64,000 nucleotides of DNA from Cunninghamia lanceolata (GCA_027924645.1 BSBN01001149.1:744001-808000); one strand, 5' to 3'. Counted from the stretch's first letter, positions 1 through 12,915 are shown. Notes: generated by a model from the sequence alone, not told the origin. Made by a program: numbers and translations.

Positions 1-103
1 AAACATATATCTAAATAAAAGCAATAACAAAAAGTCTTCCAATTGGGTGTCCATATTTGCCTAATGACTTTTTGTTGATTGAAGTGATCAATACACATCA
101 ATT

Positions 104-600
104 TCATGCAAACAACATGCAAGATTGTTTTCCCCAAGGTTATTCTGAATTGTCTTGTTCTATACATGCAAGTGACATGCAAACACCGGATTCAACATGC
201 AACTAATACCCATTACCTAAAACACTAAGATGTACCATCCTACAACTGTCAAGAGTAGGAGTGTCTTGCAAGTAATATCTTAAAATTGACATGCAAGCAT
301 TTTCAACAACATGCAACCGATACCCATTTCTTGAATCACTGAGATGTACCATCTTGCAAGTTTTTGGAGTTGGAGTGTTCTACAAGTAAACTCACAAAAA
401 TGACATGCAACTACATGCAATGTCATACAAGTCCATAGGAGTGACATGCAAGCACATGCAAGTGACATACAACAAAATGCAAGTCCATAGGAGCAACATG
501 CAACAACATGCAAGTAGATGCAAGCAACATACAAAAACATGCAAAAACATGCAATTCCATGCAAGTTAATATGACCACATGCAAACAATATCCAATTCAT
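104..600. repeat. Degenerate ACATGCAA short-repeat cluster
   Basis: The octamer ACATGCAA and close variants (GACATGCAAG, ACATACAA) recur about two dozen times with irregular spacing. A longer unit of about 85-90 bases beginning AACATGCAAC is present twice, at 194 and 308, so 114 bases apart. The apparent reading frame on the minus strand (280-600) is only the Cys/Met/His-rich translation of this repeat and is not a gene. Confidence 0.75.
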
Positions 601-2100
601 GCATCTCTAACACTATAGTTAACTCCAACATTATATCTATGCAAGGTGTCTCAACATTATCCACTCATGTATATAAAAAAGCACAACTCCAAGTCTAACT
701 ATAAGTCCCTATGAAAAAGGGAACGCCCAAGTCTAACTCCCACTCACTAGGAGTTATCAAACTCTATTTTTAGACTTAGGAGAATTCAACAAGGTTTTCA
801 TGGCTCCCATCTCAAAGTGGGCGCCCAAGTTTGACATTATCCATTTAGAACTTAATTGCAAAAGTCAAAGTGATATAATTAATAAATAATTAATCTCTCA
901 AAGTCCTAATGTGTTGGGGAACACATTCCAAGAACTTTGGAGACACATGAATTGGTTAGGATTGCAAGTTAATGGCAACTTATCCCAACATGGATTACCT
1001 CATTTACTTCTCTCAACTAATATAAAATAGGTGACTGTTGACTTTTTGAGTCATCTCAGTCTCAATTAGCAATGAGGTGTCCTTAGAAGGGAGTAAGGGT
1101 TATTTTTAGCCTTGTTTCAAACCTTATTTATGTCTAATAGTCTTTAAAAGTCTAAAATGTGTTTTATAGTACAAAAATGTAGCCTTTTTACCATGTCTAG
1201 TGATGTGTTAGAGTGTTAAGTCTTCAAAAAGGTCTTAAAATCTCCAAAAAGCTTGTACACATGAGTAGGAAGGAATTAGAGTTTGAAATGAGTCGAGTAG
1301 TCATAGGTTTAGGTTTAAGTCTTTGAGGTCTATTTAGGGCTATTTGGTGAAAGGATCCTAGGACTATTCAATGTAACGTGTAGGATCAGTTTCATGAAGA
1401 AAGAAGAACATAATAGATGGTTTAGAACTCTGTGAAATTCAACGAGAATGAAGGAGAGGCATTGAAGATTGGATAAGGACCTTTTCCAAGCCTACCAAAC
1501 TGTTGAAATACACATTATATTTGTAAATCAGTCAAAATACACAATGTGTATTTAGCCTTCTAAGTTTTTCCTAAATACACACAAAAGAAGCTTCCATGCA
1601 TGATGATAAACAACAAGATTTGAGGCAAATAATGTAGGAAGTTTGAAAAATGATGAACATTGTCTCTACGGGATGGATGGGTTTTATGTACTTTGGTGGT
1701 TGTCTTTCCATTATAGATGTTTTGAGGGTTTCAAAAGATGCTTTATCTAAAGGAGATTGGTATTACTCAAAGTGATTAGTGAGAAGACGGTACTTGGTGG
1801 ATCAACTCACATCTATTTGAAGTTGTCACCCAACAGAGTCTCAACTATGTTTCTTGGAAACAAGAAAAATGTCTTTCTTGTGGAAAGATGGCTTATCCAT
1901 TTGAGAAGGTTCAGGTATTCATGAAATGAAACAGGGTTAGTTAAGAATCATGTGGAATCATTTTATCTTCTATAGTGATTCTCCTACAATGTTCTACATG
2001 TGCTACACATTTATACATACATTATGGTAGAAGTATCACAATCCTAGAAGGTTTGCAAAGCATTAGAAGGTTTATTTCAAGAATGTATGCTCATGGAGGA
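601..2100. other. Intergenic, no gene recognised
   Basis: I see no coding region here. Short phrases recur (CCAAGTCTAACT near 690 and 729). A TATA-like string, AATATAAAATAGG, lies at about 1,019-1,031, followed by a non-repetitive stretch. This could be the promoter part of an old LTR, but I could not find matching ends. Confidence 0.4.
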
Positions 2101-3880
2101 GATTTGTAGGAGTTCTAAAAGACCAACAGAGCCATACATACTTGTATAGGGTATTAAATCAAGGTGAGAGCTCTGTCAAACCTAGAAACACTATGAAAAT
2201 CATTAGAGATCAGAGGTCCATCAAGCATTAAGGAGACTATGGAAGCTAAAAGGAGGTCTACAAAGTGTAAAGAGGCATATACAATGATTAAGAAGTTTTT
2301 GTAACCCATGTCAAGTCTATCAAATCATGTTAGGGTCTATGTAGTTCAAAGAAGCTCTGTAAAACCATTAAGGCTCTGTGAAAACTATTGTAATGTTTGT
2401 AAAGAGTCTTAAAAGGATGTAGAGGTTATTGAAGCTCTATATAATCCTAAGACCTTGTTAAACCTTAAAAGACTTTATCAAATCATTTAGAGTTTATGAT
2501 CTATTATAAAGCATGAGATTGTCTAAAATACATATTATAAAACCTTGAAGACCTTACATAAACCATGAGAAATTCTGCATGATCATCACGAACTCTATCA
2601 AGTCATTAAAGGTATGCACAAGCTTTTTAAGGGTCTATGAAGTTTTCTAAGGGTTTATGAGACATTTGTAAGGTCTATATAGATAGGCTTCTAGAAACCC
2701 TATGGTACCCATAACAGGGCTGTACATGGCCCATCCAAGACAAGAATAGAAAGGTTTGTAATCATTCATTAGGTTTCTTAAGCCTTGAAGAGTCTTTGAA
2801 GCTATTAAAAGGCATGTCAAACATTTCTAGGTCTGTAAAACTTTTATGAAGGGTTTGTGAAGCATTTGGTGTCTGTGATTATCTTTGGAGTACTTGTGGC
2901 ATCATATGGAGAAATAAATGTCGAGTAGGCAAAGAGTGACCATAAAAAAGGATCAAAGAAAGTGGCAGGGTAAAGTGTAAGATGTTGAACCAAAATATTA
3001 TCAAGTGAAAAGTAATGAAGAAAAATCAATCACCAAATGATCTCCATTCCTAAAAATAATGGGTAATGTTGGCAATGCATATAGGGGAAAGATCCCCATC
3101 ACCATGAGGTATTTCAAGCATTCAAAGTTTTTATAGCCCTAAGAAGGTCTGTCAAGAGTTTTATGGATTGTATAGCCTAGGAAGGCCTGAACAATATTTT
3201 CAAGGTCTTTGTAAATTCTAAGAGCTCTGTTAAACCCTAATAAGGTCTATCAAACCCTAAAGTCCCAACATGAGCTCAAATAGGTATGCATATTAGTTTG
3301 TAGCTTTTCATATCAGTTCAAAGACCCTCTTGTTGTCTCTCTAACAAGAATTCAACATTGATGCTAGTTGATGTTAATATCAGGCTTCAACATCTAGTTG
3401 ACACTAGCACTAGGTGTCAACACCCTTCTCTACCTTCTATGTATGGCCCTAAAAGCCCTGTGAGGTCATCAAAACATATAGAGACTATGCATGTAATTTT
3501 TGAAATACACAGTGTGTATTTCAACAAGTTAAGGCCTATGATAACCCTAAAAAGTCCAAGAAACTATTGTTAGACCTATTTTAGGGTGAAATAAGCATTT
3601 CAAAGTTTGTATACTATTTCTAGGCATGTCAAGCATCTTTTTAGTTTCTATCAAGCATGTCTAGGATTATGAATGAGTGTCCTTAGGGTCTGTATAATCA
3701 TGGGAAACCCTATAAAGTTAATGGAAGTATAAAGCGTATGTCAAACTGATAGGAAGATCTGTATAGTCAATTTAAGGTTTGCACAGTCACTAGAAGGTCT
3801 GTGTAGTCATTTTCAATGTCTATTAAGCATTTTGAAGCTCTGTGAAGAATTTCTAAGTGATATAAGAGAAAAGAGACCTA
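2100..3880. repeat. Highly degenerate ~20-bp tandem repeat
   Basis: A phrase of the form AAGGTCTGTnnAACCATT recurs at roughly 20-base steps. The clearest run is at 3,756, 3,776, 3,796, 3,816 and 3,836 (AGGTCTGTATAATC, GTTTGCACAGTC, AGGTCTGTGTAGTC, and so on), with others at 2,290-2,400 and 3,154-3,260. Units are strongly diverged, so this is an old minisatellite-like field. Within it, 3,390-3,420 holds an imperfect inverted repeat (GTTGACACTA / AGGTGTCAAC). Confidence 0.5.
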
Positions 3881-4723
3881 TGATTAATGTGGAGAAGATG
3901 TAAGGATCTAGTGAAAGTCTATGGAAAGACTATCAGAATTGAAGGCAAGTGTGGTCAAGGTAAAAAAAGGCAAATTTGTTCAATACAAGAAGTCATAAGA
4001 TTGCAGCTAGGAGTCCTAATGAAGGAAAACTTATCACCATGCCACAAAAAGGAGTTAAAGAAATAAAAATTAGTTCAAGAGAGATAGGAGACATGTTCCT
4101 ATTTCTATGCAAGAGTATTTAAGGAGATAGTGGCTATCAAGAGTCCTTATCATCACTTCTTGTCAATATGCACTAACTCGAGTGATTGGTGGTAGTTTTT
4201 GAGACATTTCAAGGGAGTGGACAAAGATGAAGACCTAGTCACTAAAGAAATCATGGAATCTAAAGCAAAATGCTAGGATGAACTACTTCTAGTTCTTCCA
4301 TCTACACCCAAGAAGGGGTTTCAAAGAGAAATTTTAGGAACATATCTTTTCTAGGTCTAAGAAGACTCTTAACCAAAAGGAATTTTGACTCAAGCATTCA
4401 AGGGGTAGTTACCATCTTTACACCCCACTTGAGGACAACTCCTAAATATTCTTGAGGATGTTTTTTTCCTTTCTAGATATGTTATTGTAATGAGACGGAG
4501 ATCTCTAATTCTAGATTTTTGTAATAGAATTATGCATACTAACATTTGTAACAAGTTGTTTTAGACTTCATAATCAATAAAGAACTATTTTATTGCCTTT
4601 CCCTATACTGTCATATTGTGTTTTTGGAAGAAATTTAACTTTACTCTTGTGGGCACTAGTCCCTTTTGTAGATCTAGTTTTCTTCTCCTAACCTTTGTGA
4701 AAATATTCATGAGTTTGTGCAAG
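3881..4723. other. Unassigned flank left of RE1
   Basis: No coding region is convincing. The tail contains AATCAATAAAGAAC near 4,580, a polyadenylation-like signal on the plus strand. The last bases before 4,724 should be continuous with 16,860 onward once the RE1 insertion is removed, so this may be the far end of the fossil element. Confidence 0.35.
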
Positions 4724-6116
4724 TGTAGAGGAAAACTAATGTGTTGTAGACTTGACATAATTCAGGGGTAAACCTATCTAAATAGTCCACTCTATCATTG
4801 TACTCCTACATTAAATTATCAACCAAGGAGCATAATCTTATGATTGTACTACACTATATGCACCTTCAGGGCTCATATTCTTCCTAGACTATCTTATCCA
4901 AACCTACTTAGGCTATTCTACTCTGTTGAAATTCACAGAAATGCAAGAACAGTAAAAACAGCTATAGAATCTAGTGGCTATGGGTACCTTCAACATAAGT
5001 TGTAGATAACTGTTATCAACAGGAAATTATAGAATTAACTCAAAACATCCAAAATGATAAAAGGACTAATGCTAACCTCTGGAGGACTTAAAGTGGACAA
5101 AGCATGCATTTGTTCATGAACCATACTATTGTATGTTGATAATCAAAGTATTCTAATTAACTCGTAATATATTTATATTCAAATGAAAAATAGATTTAAC
5201 AGGAATGCATGAAGGAATGAAGAAATAAATGAAGTGAGAATCAGTACCTTGATTGGCCAGCTTAAGAGACTAACTCACTTAACTGGAAATCAAATCTAAT
5301 TCAGATACTCACGCATCCTCATAACACATAGTTTCATTCATTTCAAATCATAAATAGAATCTCTTCAGATCATATTCAATAATGACATTCCTCAATAAAA
5401 CATGTCTGGATCTTCCAATATTGAAAATAGAGTAACAACTGAGTAACTAGGAAATAAAGTAACTAACTTGATATCTACCTCATCCATCCTAACTTATACA
5501 GAGTTGGGAGAGTTTTATACAACTACCAACTAACTTAACCCATCAATCCATTCCTAGATACTAGGATACAAGTTTGAGATTGATTTATTAATCTAACTAA
5601 ACAGAGGAAAGAGAGTACTATTCAAACAAGAATTCTCATGCAACAAATCTCATGAAGAACACACATAAGTTGCATTTGAAACAAGTCTTCTTCTTCTTCT
5701 CCATTTATTTATGTCCATGATGGTTCACATTCATCCTCCAGTTTCCTGCATGTTTGGCGTCCTAACTTCACTTTCTTTAATTCTCCTATCTGCAACTTCA
5801 CTGCAAATGCTCATTTCCTTGATGACACGTTCTTGCTGCACAGGGGTAAATTCACAAAACATATGCACACAAATAACCTTCATGACTAAACCATAGGATT
5901 CCATCTATATTGCATGTGTACTCATATTTAAATCATTCAATTGATAATATCATCACCATATTCCATATTAATATCATATATTCAAAGTCTTGCAAAGTAT
6001 ATAAAAAGACAGCATATAATGATGGTGATGTTGGTAAAGTGTATAGAGGATCATATGGAAAAGTTCTAAAAGAATATAAAAACAACATAAAAAGAGGTTA
6101 GCATTTCAACCCATCA
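4724..6116 (-). repeat. RE1 3' LTR
   Basis: This LTR is collinear with 15,469-16,854 from the shared start TGTAGAGGAAAACTAATG to the shared end ACCCATCA (plus-strand reading). Similarity stops abruptly at 6,116/6,117, where the polypurine tract begins. No protein is encoded; the short frames inside are chance. Confidence 0.92.
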
Positions 6117-8702
6117 CTCCCCCCAACTAGCCTTTTGCTTGCCCTCAAGCAAAATCATTGAATTGAACAAATAAGGGAGAAGATTGTAGTGTAAAGTAAT
6201 CTGCCTAAGGTCCATTATTTCTCTGACTCCTTCACCCTGCTTAAGATAAAAACCATTGTACCAAGCAAGCCTATCCAATCTGACTGATTCTGCATTCCTA
6301 CATTCATCACCCTTTTCTCCTGTCCAGTGTGGTACTGGATAGAGGAGAATAGGAGGATGAAAAGTAAGTGGCAACCATCTCACTCCTACTTGTTCTGAAA
6401 TCCAGATGTACTTGCACAGTCTCTCAAACACATTCATAAAATTGTGGAAAGATTGAGGCTCTTTCCTCTGCAGTGTTGGAGTTAGACTATTCCATCTATC
6501 TTGCACATACCTTAGATAATTTTAAAGCATAGGCCTTGCTGACTGTTGTATCCTTTTGTGATCTTGCAGTCTCAAATCCATAATTATTTTTCCTAGGCCT
6601 TTGTGTGATAAGAGTGTTAACCATTGAGTAAGGATTACATCAGGATTCATTTCTTCCCTTCTGACCTACAATACCACTATCTTTTCTTGTTCCTCATATT
6701 TATCCATCAATTCCCCTCTGAGCTTCTCATTCTTGAGATATGATAACAATGCCCAAACCTGCAAATCCTCAACATACATTGAAGGGTTCCATTCTGTATC
6801 CTCTATCATTAAGTAGTTATGCAAACAATATTCATACAATTGGTCCTACTCCTCTAAACTAACTTCTTTAAAATAGCTGTAGAAAATATGCCTTGAATGT
6901 AAAGCAGGTTGATTATTAATGAACCTATTAAACTGGAAGCTGAGAAACTTTTCTTTCAAAAACAATGCATATACCCTCGGTGGAGGTCTATACCCAATTA
7001 TCTGTATGGCCCTATCAATTACCTCTGTCAGCTTATCCTCCAACCTCTTTATCACCAAATTCTTGTCTTCTATTGATGCATTGAGATTCTATTTTTCCTT
7101 CTCCTAGTTTTCCTTTTCTTGTTTAGATTTATGAGTGAGTTTTATTAATTCAAAACCCAAAGACAAAGTAGTATGGTATATTAGAGTCCTTGTCATAGGA
7201 GGTTGTGGAGTGAGTACCTCATTTTCTTTAGCATTTGTTTTACTTACAGCCATATGTGCCAACAAATCTAAATTGGTTCCATGGCCATAGGTCTAAATTC
7301 TCTCCTCCAACTCATGTATTCTTTTCTCTTTTTCTTTGTCCTTTTCTTCATATCCTCTCACTTGCTCTTCCAATTATTTTATTCTATCAAGAGCTTCTTG
7401 AAGTTCTTTTCTTATGTTCTTGTCTTCCAAAAATTTCTTTTCCTTTTCAAAATTTAGACCTTCATCATCACCATCCCCAGTTATATCAAAAAGTTCCATA
7501 GCAAAACTGCTAGGAACTGATTTTCCCATTTTCTTTGCAATAAATAGATCCTCTGAGTTAGAATCAGAAGATGAGGAAACATACCTTTTCTTTTTAGCAG
7601 ACACATTAACATTTTCACAAGCATCAGCAGAGACATCTTCAGGAGCATCAATAGGGACATCTTCAGGGGAAATTCCTCCTTTATTTGCATCTAAATTCAC
7701 TGGTGTTGGATCATGGTGTTGTTATCCTTCACCTTCTTCCTACACCTGTTCCTCAACAACTCTCTCCTTCACACTCTGCCTCTTCAACCTTCCTGAATGC
7801 CTAGGAGTAACAGTCTCTTGTTTGACTTCATGTTGCCTTTTCTTTTTACTCCTCTTCTTCCTTTCCCCTGCATCTTCTCCCTTCACAATGCTTTTATGCT
7901 TCACAACACTTTTTTTATTTCTCTTTTTCTTAAAACGTGTTGAATCAATGCCTCTCATAGGTTTAGGGTTAGAAGATGAGGGCTCCTCTTCTGCCACTTG
8001 CCTATCCTCTGGAGTGTTTTCCTCCTGTGGCCCCTCTTTCTCAGGCTCAATTTCAGGATCAGGCTCAAGTTGGGGTTCATCTTCTACTTCAGGTTGTTCC
8101 AATAGTGTTGTAATATCTATACAGTGTTTAAAAGCCTCCTAATCAACCTGTGGTTGATGAATTCTCAAGCTCCTCTTGATCAATAAAACTATTAAATAAT
8201 GATGGGACAACGTGGTGTCTGATTTCTTTTTCTGGTATTCAAACACCATCCTTTTCAACATATTATACAGGAAATTAGGGATGTTGACTAGCTTATCATG
8301 GCATAGATGTTTGAGCAACTTAAAATGTATAATATACAGCAAATTATGCTGGCCATCACAGGTAATGTATTTAATGGTGTATGATGCACATTTTCCCTAG
8401 AAAAATGGAAGGGATAATCTTTTTGTACCTTGTGTTGTTGAGTCCAAGTGCTCTCCTCGCTCGCAGAATTCTTCCCTTGCTGCGACTACATCAGCACAAG
8501 CTGGATACTCGGACCCTGTGCATGGTAATCCTATGACTTGGGCAATGGCCATCTCAAAAGCATCCACAACTAATCCCCTGACCATTGCCTCATCATACTG
8601 TAGTGTGGCTGCAAATTCCTTTGCCATTTCATTATCATATTCCGTCAACTTCAAAAAGTAGTCCAACCATCCTACTCTGGTAAAAAGTGGTAGCACCAAC
8701 AC
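6114..8702 (-). pseudogene. RE1 extra ORF downstream of integrase (broken)
   Basis: A single minus-strand frame of about 863 codons runs from a Met at 8,702 to a stop at 6,114-6,116, interrupted by several in-frame stops. Features in order: an N-terminal domain with GWLDYFLKLTEYD and a VRGLVVDAF...IGLP segment, a pattern resembling the plant-transposon-associated domains of such elements (family not verified); a Glu/Pro-rich acidic tract (about 8,100-7,980); a Lys/Arg-rich stretch with probable nuclear localisation signals (KKKRNKKS, RKKRSKKKR); another acidic/Ser tract; and a C-terminal region with GYRPPPRVYALFLKEK. RE2 and the fossil element have homologous ORFs in the same place. The stop codon TGA is formed by the first three bases of the 3' LTR, and the polypurine tract encodes the last residues. 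Function is unknown; it occupies the env-like position of Athila elements but I see no membrane segment. Confidence 0.75.
6117..6129 (-). other. RE1 polypurine tract
   Basis: The minus strand reads TAGTTGGGGGGAG immediately before the 3' LTR start (TGATGGG). This is the expected position and composition of the plus-strand DNA primer. The same 13 bases occur again at 9,021-9,033. Confidence 0.85.
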
Positions 8703-9666
8703 ATACTCTACTATTTCTTTATGTGTAGATGGCTCTCATCGTATCACATCACCCCCCATTATCTCTGTGTCCTACAACCTCTTAAAGTATCAATTTATGC
8801 TAAACTCCAATTCTACCACCTTGAAGAGAACCAACCTACAATTTACTATCTATTTACTGCCCTTTTCTATTCTTCCCACTGTAACTTTCTTAGTGTAACA
8901 AGTTCATATTTTAATGAAACAGGGTAGGTTTACTAGTTTTTAGAAAATGACATAGGATGTTCTATCTGGTATCTCTAAAACAAAGATGGTGAAAATGGCA
9001 AAAATTGAAAAATTAAACCCCTCCCCCCAACTAATCTGTGAAGTAACCTCACTTCACATGGCAATTGATATGAAAGGAAGAGTATGTATTAAATGGAATG
9101 GTGATAAACATTTTTGCATGCATGAAATAAATAAAAAGTAATAATGAATATAAAAAGAAAGCGAAGTTTAATCATTGAGAGTTACCTTATGTACACACGT
9201 TATGGAAATAAATGATTAGCACACCTCAGAATTTGAGAACACGTACTTGGCATTTTATTTGATATGAGCAAGATGACATGCATGTGGGTGAATGGTAAGG
9301 TGGCAGGTACTATGGATTTGATGTGATGTGACAACTCACAATGCGTGAATGAACAACTCATGAGCTTGAGTTGACACTTTTGCAGCGGTGCTAGATTTAT
9401 TTCAAAATGAATGAAGTAATGTGTAGAAAATATGGAATGAGCGAGAAAATGGTGTATTGTTTTCCAAAGTAGTGAAGACATCTGCATACATGAGTTGCTA
9501 CGGGTGCCTCCAGCATAGGTCCCGACTGAATAACTACATATACCATATGTCAAGTCCCAACAGTAATAGGTCATGTTGGAAAATGAAAAATAGGTCCCTC
9601 TAGAGTTAACTGTGGCCATTTGGGATAGTGTGTTGTGTGTGCATGCAAATTATAAAGCAAGAGAAA
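8703..9666 (-). other. RE1 spacer between integrase and extra ORF, with internal polypurine copy
   Basis: This is non-coding on the minus strand in any reading I could follow. At 9,018-9,033 the minus strand reads TAGTTGGGGGGAGGGG, repeating 13 bases of the terminal polypurine tract exactly. The fossil element has a similar G tract at the equivalent place (18,789-18,800). The segment probably also carries the splice or promoter signals used to express the extra ORF, but I cannot point to them. Confidence 0.6.
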
Positions 9667-11015
9667 TTAAGTCTTAGTGATAGGGGTTGAGTATTGTAAC
9701 TCAACCTCTGCATCACTAGACAGGATTGGTGGATCATCCTCTGACGGTGTATCAGTTGGTGTTGCAGAACCGTCATCAAGGGTACCATGAGTACCATACT
9801 GAGCGGCTAGAGAAATAAGAAAATCATCCTTCTGAAGTGGTTTCTTATATAGTTTCAGCCTGTGTCCATTTACTAACAATGAGAATCAGACCTCATCAAT
9901 GGTCTGTAATTGGACTACACCATTAGGGAATACTTGTTTAATCTCATATGGTCCCAACCTCTAAGATTAAAGATTGCCCTTGAAATCTTTGTATCTTGAA
10001 TCATAGAAAAGGGCCCAATCACCAACAGTGAATTCTTTAGTCTTGATATACTTGTGATGCCATTTAACTCTTTGTTTCTATATAATCTCTGTGTGGTGGA
10101 TGGATTCTAATTTGATTTCATCAAGAGCATTCAAATGTTGTAGTATGTCCTTCTGAGATTCTGTCAAATCCATCTGTAATTCTACTATTGTCCTTAGGAT
10201 TTTGTATTCAAATTCTATAGGTAGGATTGTTGTCTTGCCATAAACCAATTCATAAGGAGTAAACCCTGTAGTTGTCTTCCAGGTAGTTCTATATGCCCAA
10301 ACAACTTCTGGTAACCTAGAAACCTAATCTCTTTTGTAAAGTTGTATTATTTTTGTCAATATATTCTCAAGCTCCATGTTTTTGACCTCAACCTGACCAT
10401 TAGCTTGAGGATGGTAGGGAGTAGACTTCTTGTGTCTAATCTGATATTCCTCCACTAGTTTGGTGATTAAATCTGATGTGAGTTATGGGCCTTGATCAGT
10501 CACTATCTCCCTTGGTACACCATATCTAGTGAAGATTTCTTCATACAAAAATTTTGCCACATTGCCATCTCTTGGAAACTGTAAGGCTTTAACTTCCACC
10601 CATTTGGTTAAGTAATTAGTACATACTAATATATATTCCTTGTTGTTTGAATTAGGAGAGATTAGACCAACAAAATCCAACCCCCACTTATCAAAAGGGG
10701 CTAATGAGATTTGTGGTTGCAAAGGAATTTCATCACTTCTTGTAGGTCTCCCCATCCTTTGACACCGATCACATCTTCTAGTATACTTGATAGCATCTTT
10801 GTGAAGTGTTGGCCAGTAATATCTTGTTGTCAATATTTTGAAGGTTGTCCTTTTGGCTGCAAAATGTCCCCATAGGGTTCATCATGATAGGCCTTCAGTA
10901 TATCAAACACCTCATCCTCTCTGATACATCTTCTCATAATGTTATCTGGGCCAGTGTAGAATAGGAATCCAAAAATCCAAGAATAAGGGAAACATTTGTG
11001 AACTAGCTGTCTCAT
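9667..11015 (-). pseudogene. RE1 integrase (broken)
   Basis: The integrase region runs from the HHCC zinc-binding part (YYWPTLHKD...CDRCQRMGRPT, near 10,830-10,740) through the catalytic core. D1 is in WGLDFVG, D2 in IVTDQGP and E in GQVEVKN. It ends with a C-terminal domain (GDWALFYDSRYKDFKG, then VNGHRLKLYKKPL near 9,860). The core residues appear intact, but the frame shifts near 10,830 and is interrupted by stops after VTDQGP and near the C-terminus. The protein would insert element DNA into the chromosome. No chromodomain is seen, as expected for Athila/Tat rather than chromoviruses. Confidence 0.85.
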
Positions 11016-11042
11016 CTCCCTTGGAAAAAAGTAACCTGGAAT

Positions 11043-11810
11043 CTACCTTGAAACCAAATAATTAGCTATGTCTGCATACCATGGAGTGTGTATAGTTAGA
11101 GAAAATAGATTCTCATTAGGAAAAGAGTCATCAACCACTCCTTCTAATGATTGTGTGGGTAGTCTAGACAAAAAATCAGCAACTACATTAGCTTTTCCTG
11201 GTTTGTCAACAATTGTGATGTCAAATTCTTGTAATAACAACAACCATCTTACAAGTCTACCACCCACTATTGGCTTATTCATCAAATATCTAATTGTTGT
11301 ATGATCTGTATGTATGAGCACTTTATAAGCAATTATGTAGTGTTTGAATTTGTTAATAGCATAAACAACAACTAACATTTCCTTTTCTGTCACAGTGTAG
11401 TTCAACTTAGCTCTCTGTAGGTTTTTACTGATATAGTATATTACATACTCTTTATTTCCTTCTTGTTGGCCTAGGATTGCTCTAATGGCAAAGTTTGATG
11501 CATCTGTGTGGATATGAAAAGGTAGTGTCCAATTTGGACCTCTGATAACTGGAGCTTGTGTCAAAGATGCTTTGAGCTTCTCAAACGAATTCTGACAGTC
11601 TAGAGTCCATTCAAATTCAATGTCTTTTGTCAAAAGAGTAAACAAAGGTGCAGTAATTTTACTGAAATCTTGAATGAACCTCCTATAATAACCTGCATGT
11701 CTAAGGAAACTCCTTACATTCTTATGTCTCTGTGGAATAGGTAGGGTAGAGATAATTTCAATCTTCTTTGAGTCAACTTGTATTTCTGCACTTGAGATAA
11801 AATGTCCCAA
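11043..11810 (-). pseudogene. RE1 RT thumb and RNase H
   Basis: This open stretch of 255 codons begins GHFISSAEIQVDSKKIEII, the end of the RT palm/connection, and continues with VRSFLRHAGYYRRFIQDFS. RNase H follows: HTDASNFAIRAILGQ, the YYISKNL...YTVTEKEMLVVVYAINKF block and HTDHTTIRYLM. It ends LVRWLLLLQEFD...GKANVVADFLSRLP. All these are standard Ty3/gypsy landmarks. RNase H degrades the RNA of the RNA/DNA hybrid. The stretch is open here but is preceded by a stop and frameshift against the upstream RT. Confidence 0.88.
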
Positions 11811-11894
11811 GACTATTCCCTATGTCATCATCATAAAACATTTTTCATTGCTCAAAGACAGATTGTGCTCTATGCATCTCTTCAAAACTTTCTT

Positions 11895-12642
11895 CAAGTT
11901 GTGTAAAGCTTCATCATATGTTTCACCATATGTGGTGAAGTCATCCATATAAATTTACATGCTATCATGGGCAAAATCAGAGAAAATATTGAGGACTGCT
12001 CTTTGAAATGTGATTGGAGCATTGCACAGACCAAAAGGCAATATAGAATATGCATAGGTCTCCCAAGGGCATGTAAATGTTGTATTATCTTGATCCTTCG
12101 GTGCAATCTTGATTTGGTTATAGCCACTAAAACCATCAAGAAATGAAAAATATTTCTTACCTGCTAAAGAGTCAAGAACTTGATCCATGAAGGGCAATGG
12201 GAAATGATCCTTCCTAGTGGTAGCATTTAGTTCTTTGTAATCAACACAAACTCTCCATTTGCCACCTTTCTTGGGCACTATGACCAATGGTGAAACCCAT
12301 TCACTATCTGAAATGGGGTATATAAACCCTACATCTAAAAGCTTTTGAAGTTCTATTTTATCTCTCTCTGAGAGCAGGGTTCATGTGTCTTTGCTGCTAT
12401 CTGATAGGTCTGTGGCCATCATCAATGTAAATTTTATGCATACACAAATAAGGATTGATGCCTTTCATATCACTGTAATCCCATACAAATGCTACTGAGT
12501 GGGTTTGTAATACTGCATGCAGGGATTGTTGCTTCTCATCAATCAATGCATTATTAATAGTCAACATCTTTCCTAGCTTGATTTCTAATGGCTTAGACAT
12601 TTCTTGCACAGAGGACAAATCAAGGCTAGGTATTACTGGCAA
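11895..12642 (-). pseudogene. RE1 reverse transcriptase (broken)
   Basis: RT motifs in order: KKGGKWRVCVDYKELNATT, KDHFPLPFMDQVLD, GKKYFSFLDGFSGYNQI, FGLCNAPITFQRA, then IYMDDFTTYGET with the catalytic YMDD box intact. An in-frame TAA sits just before IYMDD (near 11,957), and the upstream part (12,397-12,642) is in another frame. The protein would copy the element RNA into DNA in a cytoplasmic particle. The family assignment is secure; activity is not possible as it stands. Confidence 0.88.
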
Positions 12643-12915
12643 GCATTGCTAGGGTAACAAAGTATGGAATATTTGAGATACCTCCTCTGAGGAACTGGTA
12701 GGTATTATGCTTCTTAAGGGATCTTGTAAGCAAGATAAATAGTCATGTTGCTATGGGTGTCTTCCGTAGTCATTTTGTATGATGTGAGCGATCAACTCAT
12801 CTTCATCTTGAATATCCAGCAAGGGGTTGCGTTCAATAGTCATCAAGGTTTGCAGGGAATAGTTGTCCTCATCTTCCAGGGTAGGCCAAATGGTTTGATC
12901 GAGCTCATGGTATGG

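Noticed and set aside
280..600. 106-codon Cys-rich minus-strand frame
   Set aside because: It is the translation of the ACATGCAA repeat cluster; the Cys/Met/His richness comes from the repeat.
7414..8142. 242-codon plus-strand open frame, Ser-rich
   Set aside because: It is the antisense shadow of the acidic/basic extra ORF of RE1, which has homologues in RE2 and the fossil element. The plus-strand product has no recognisable domain.
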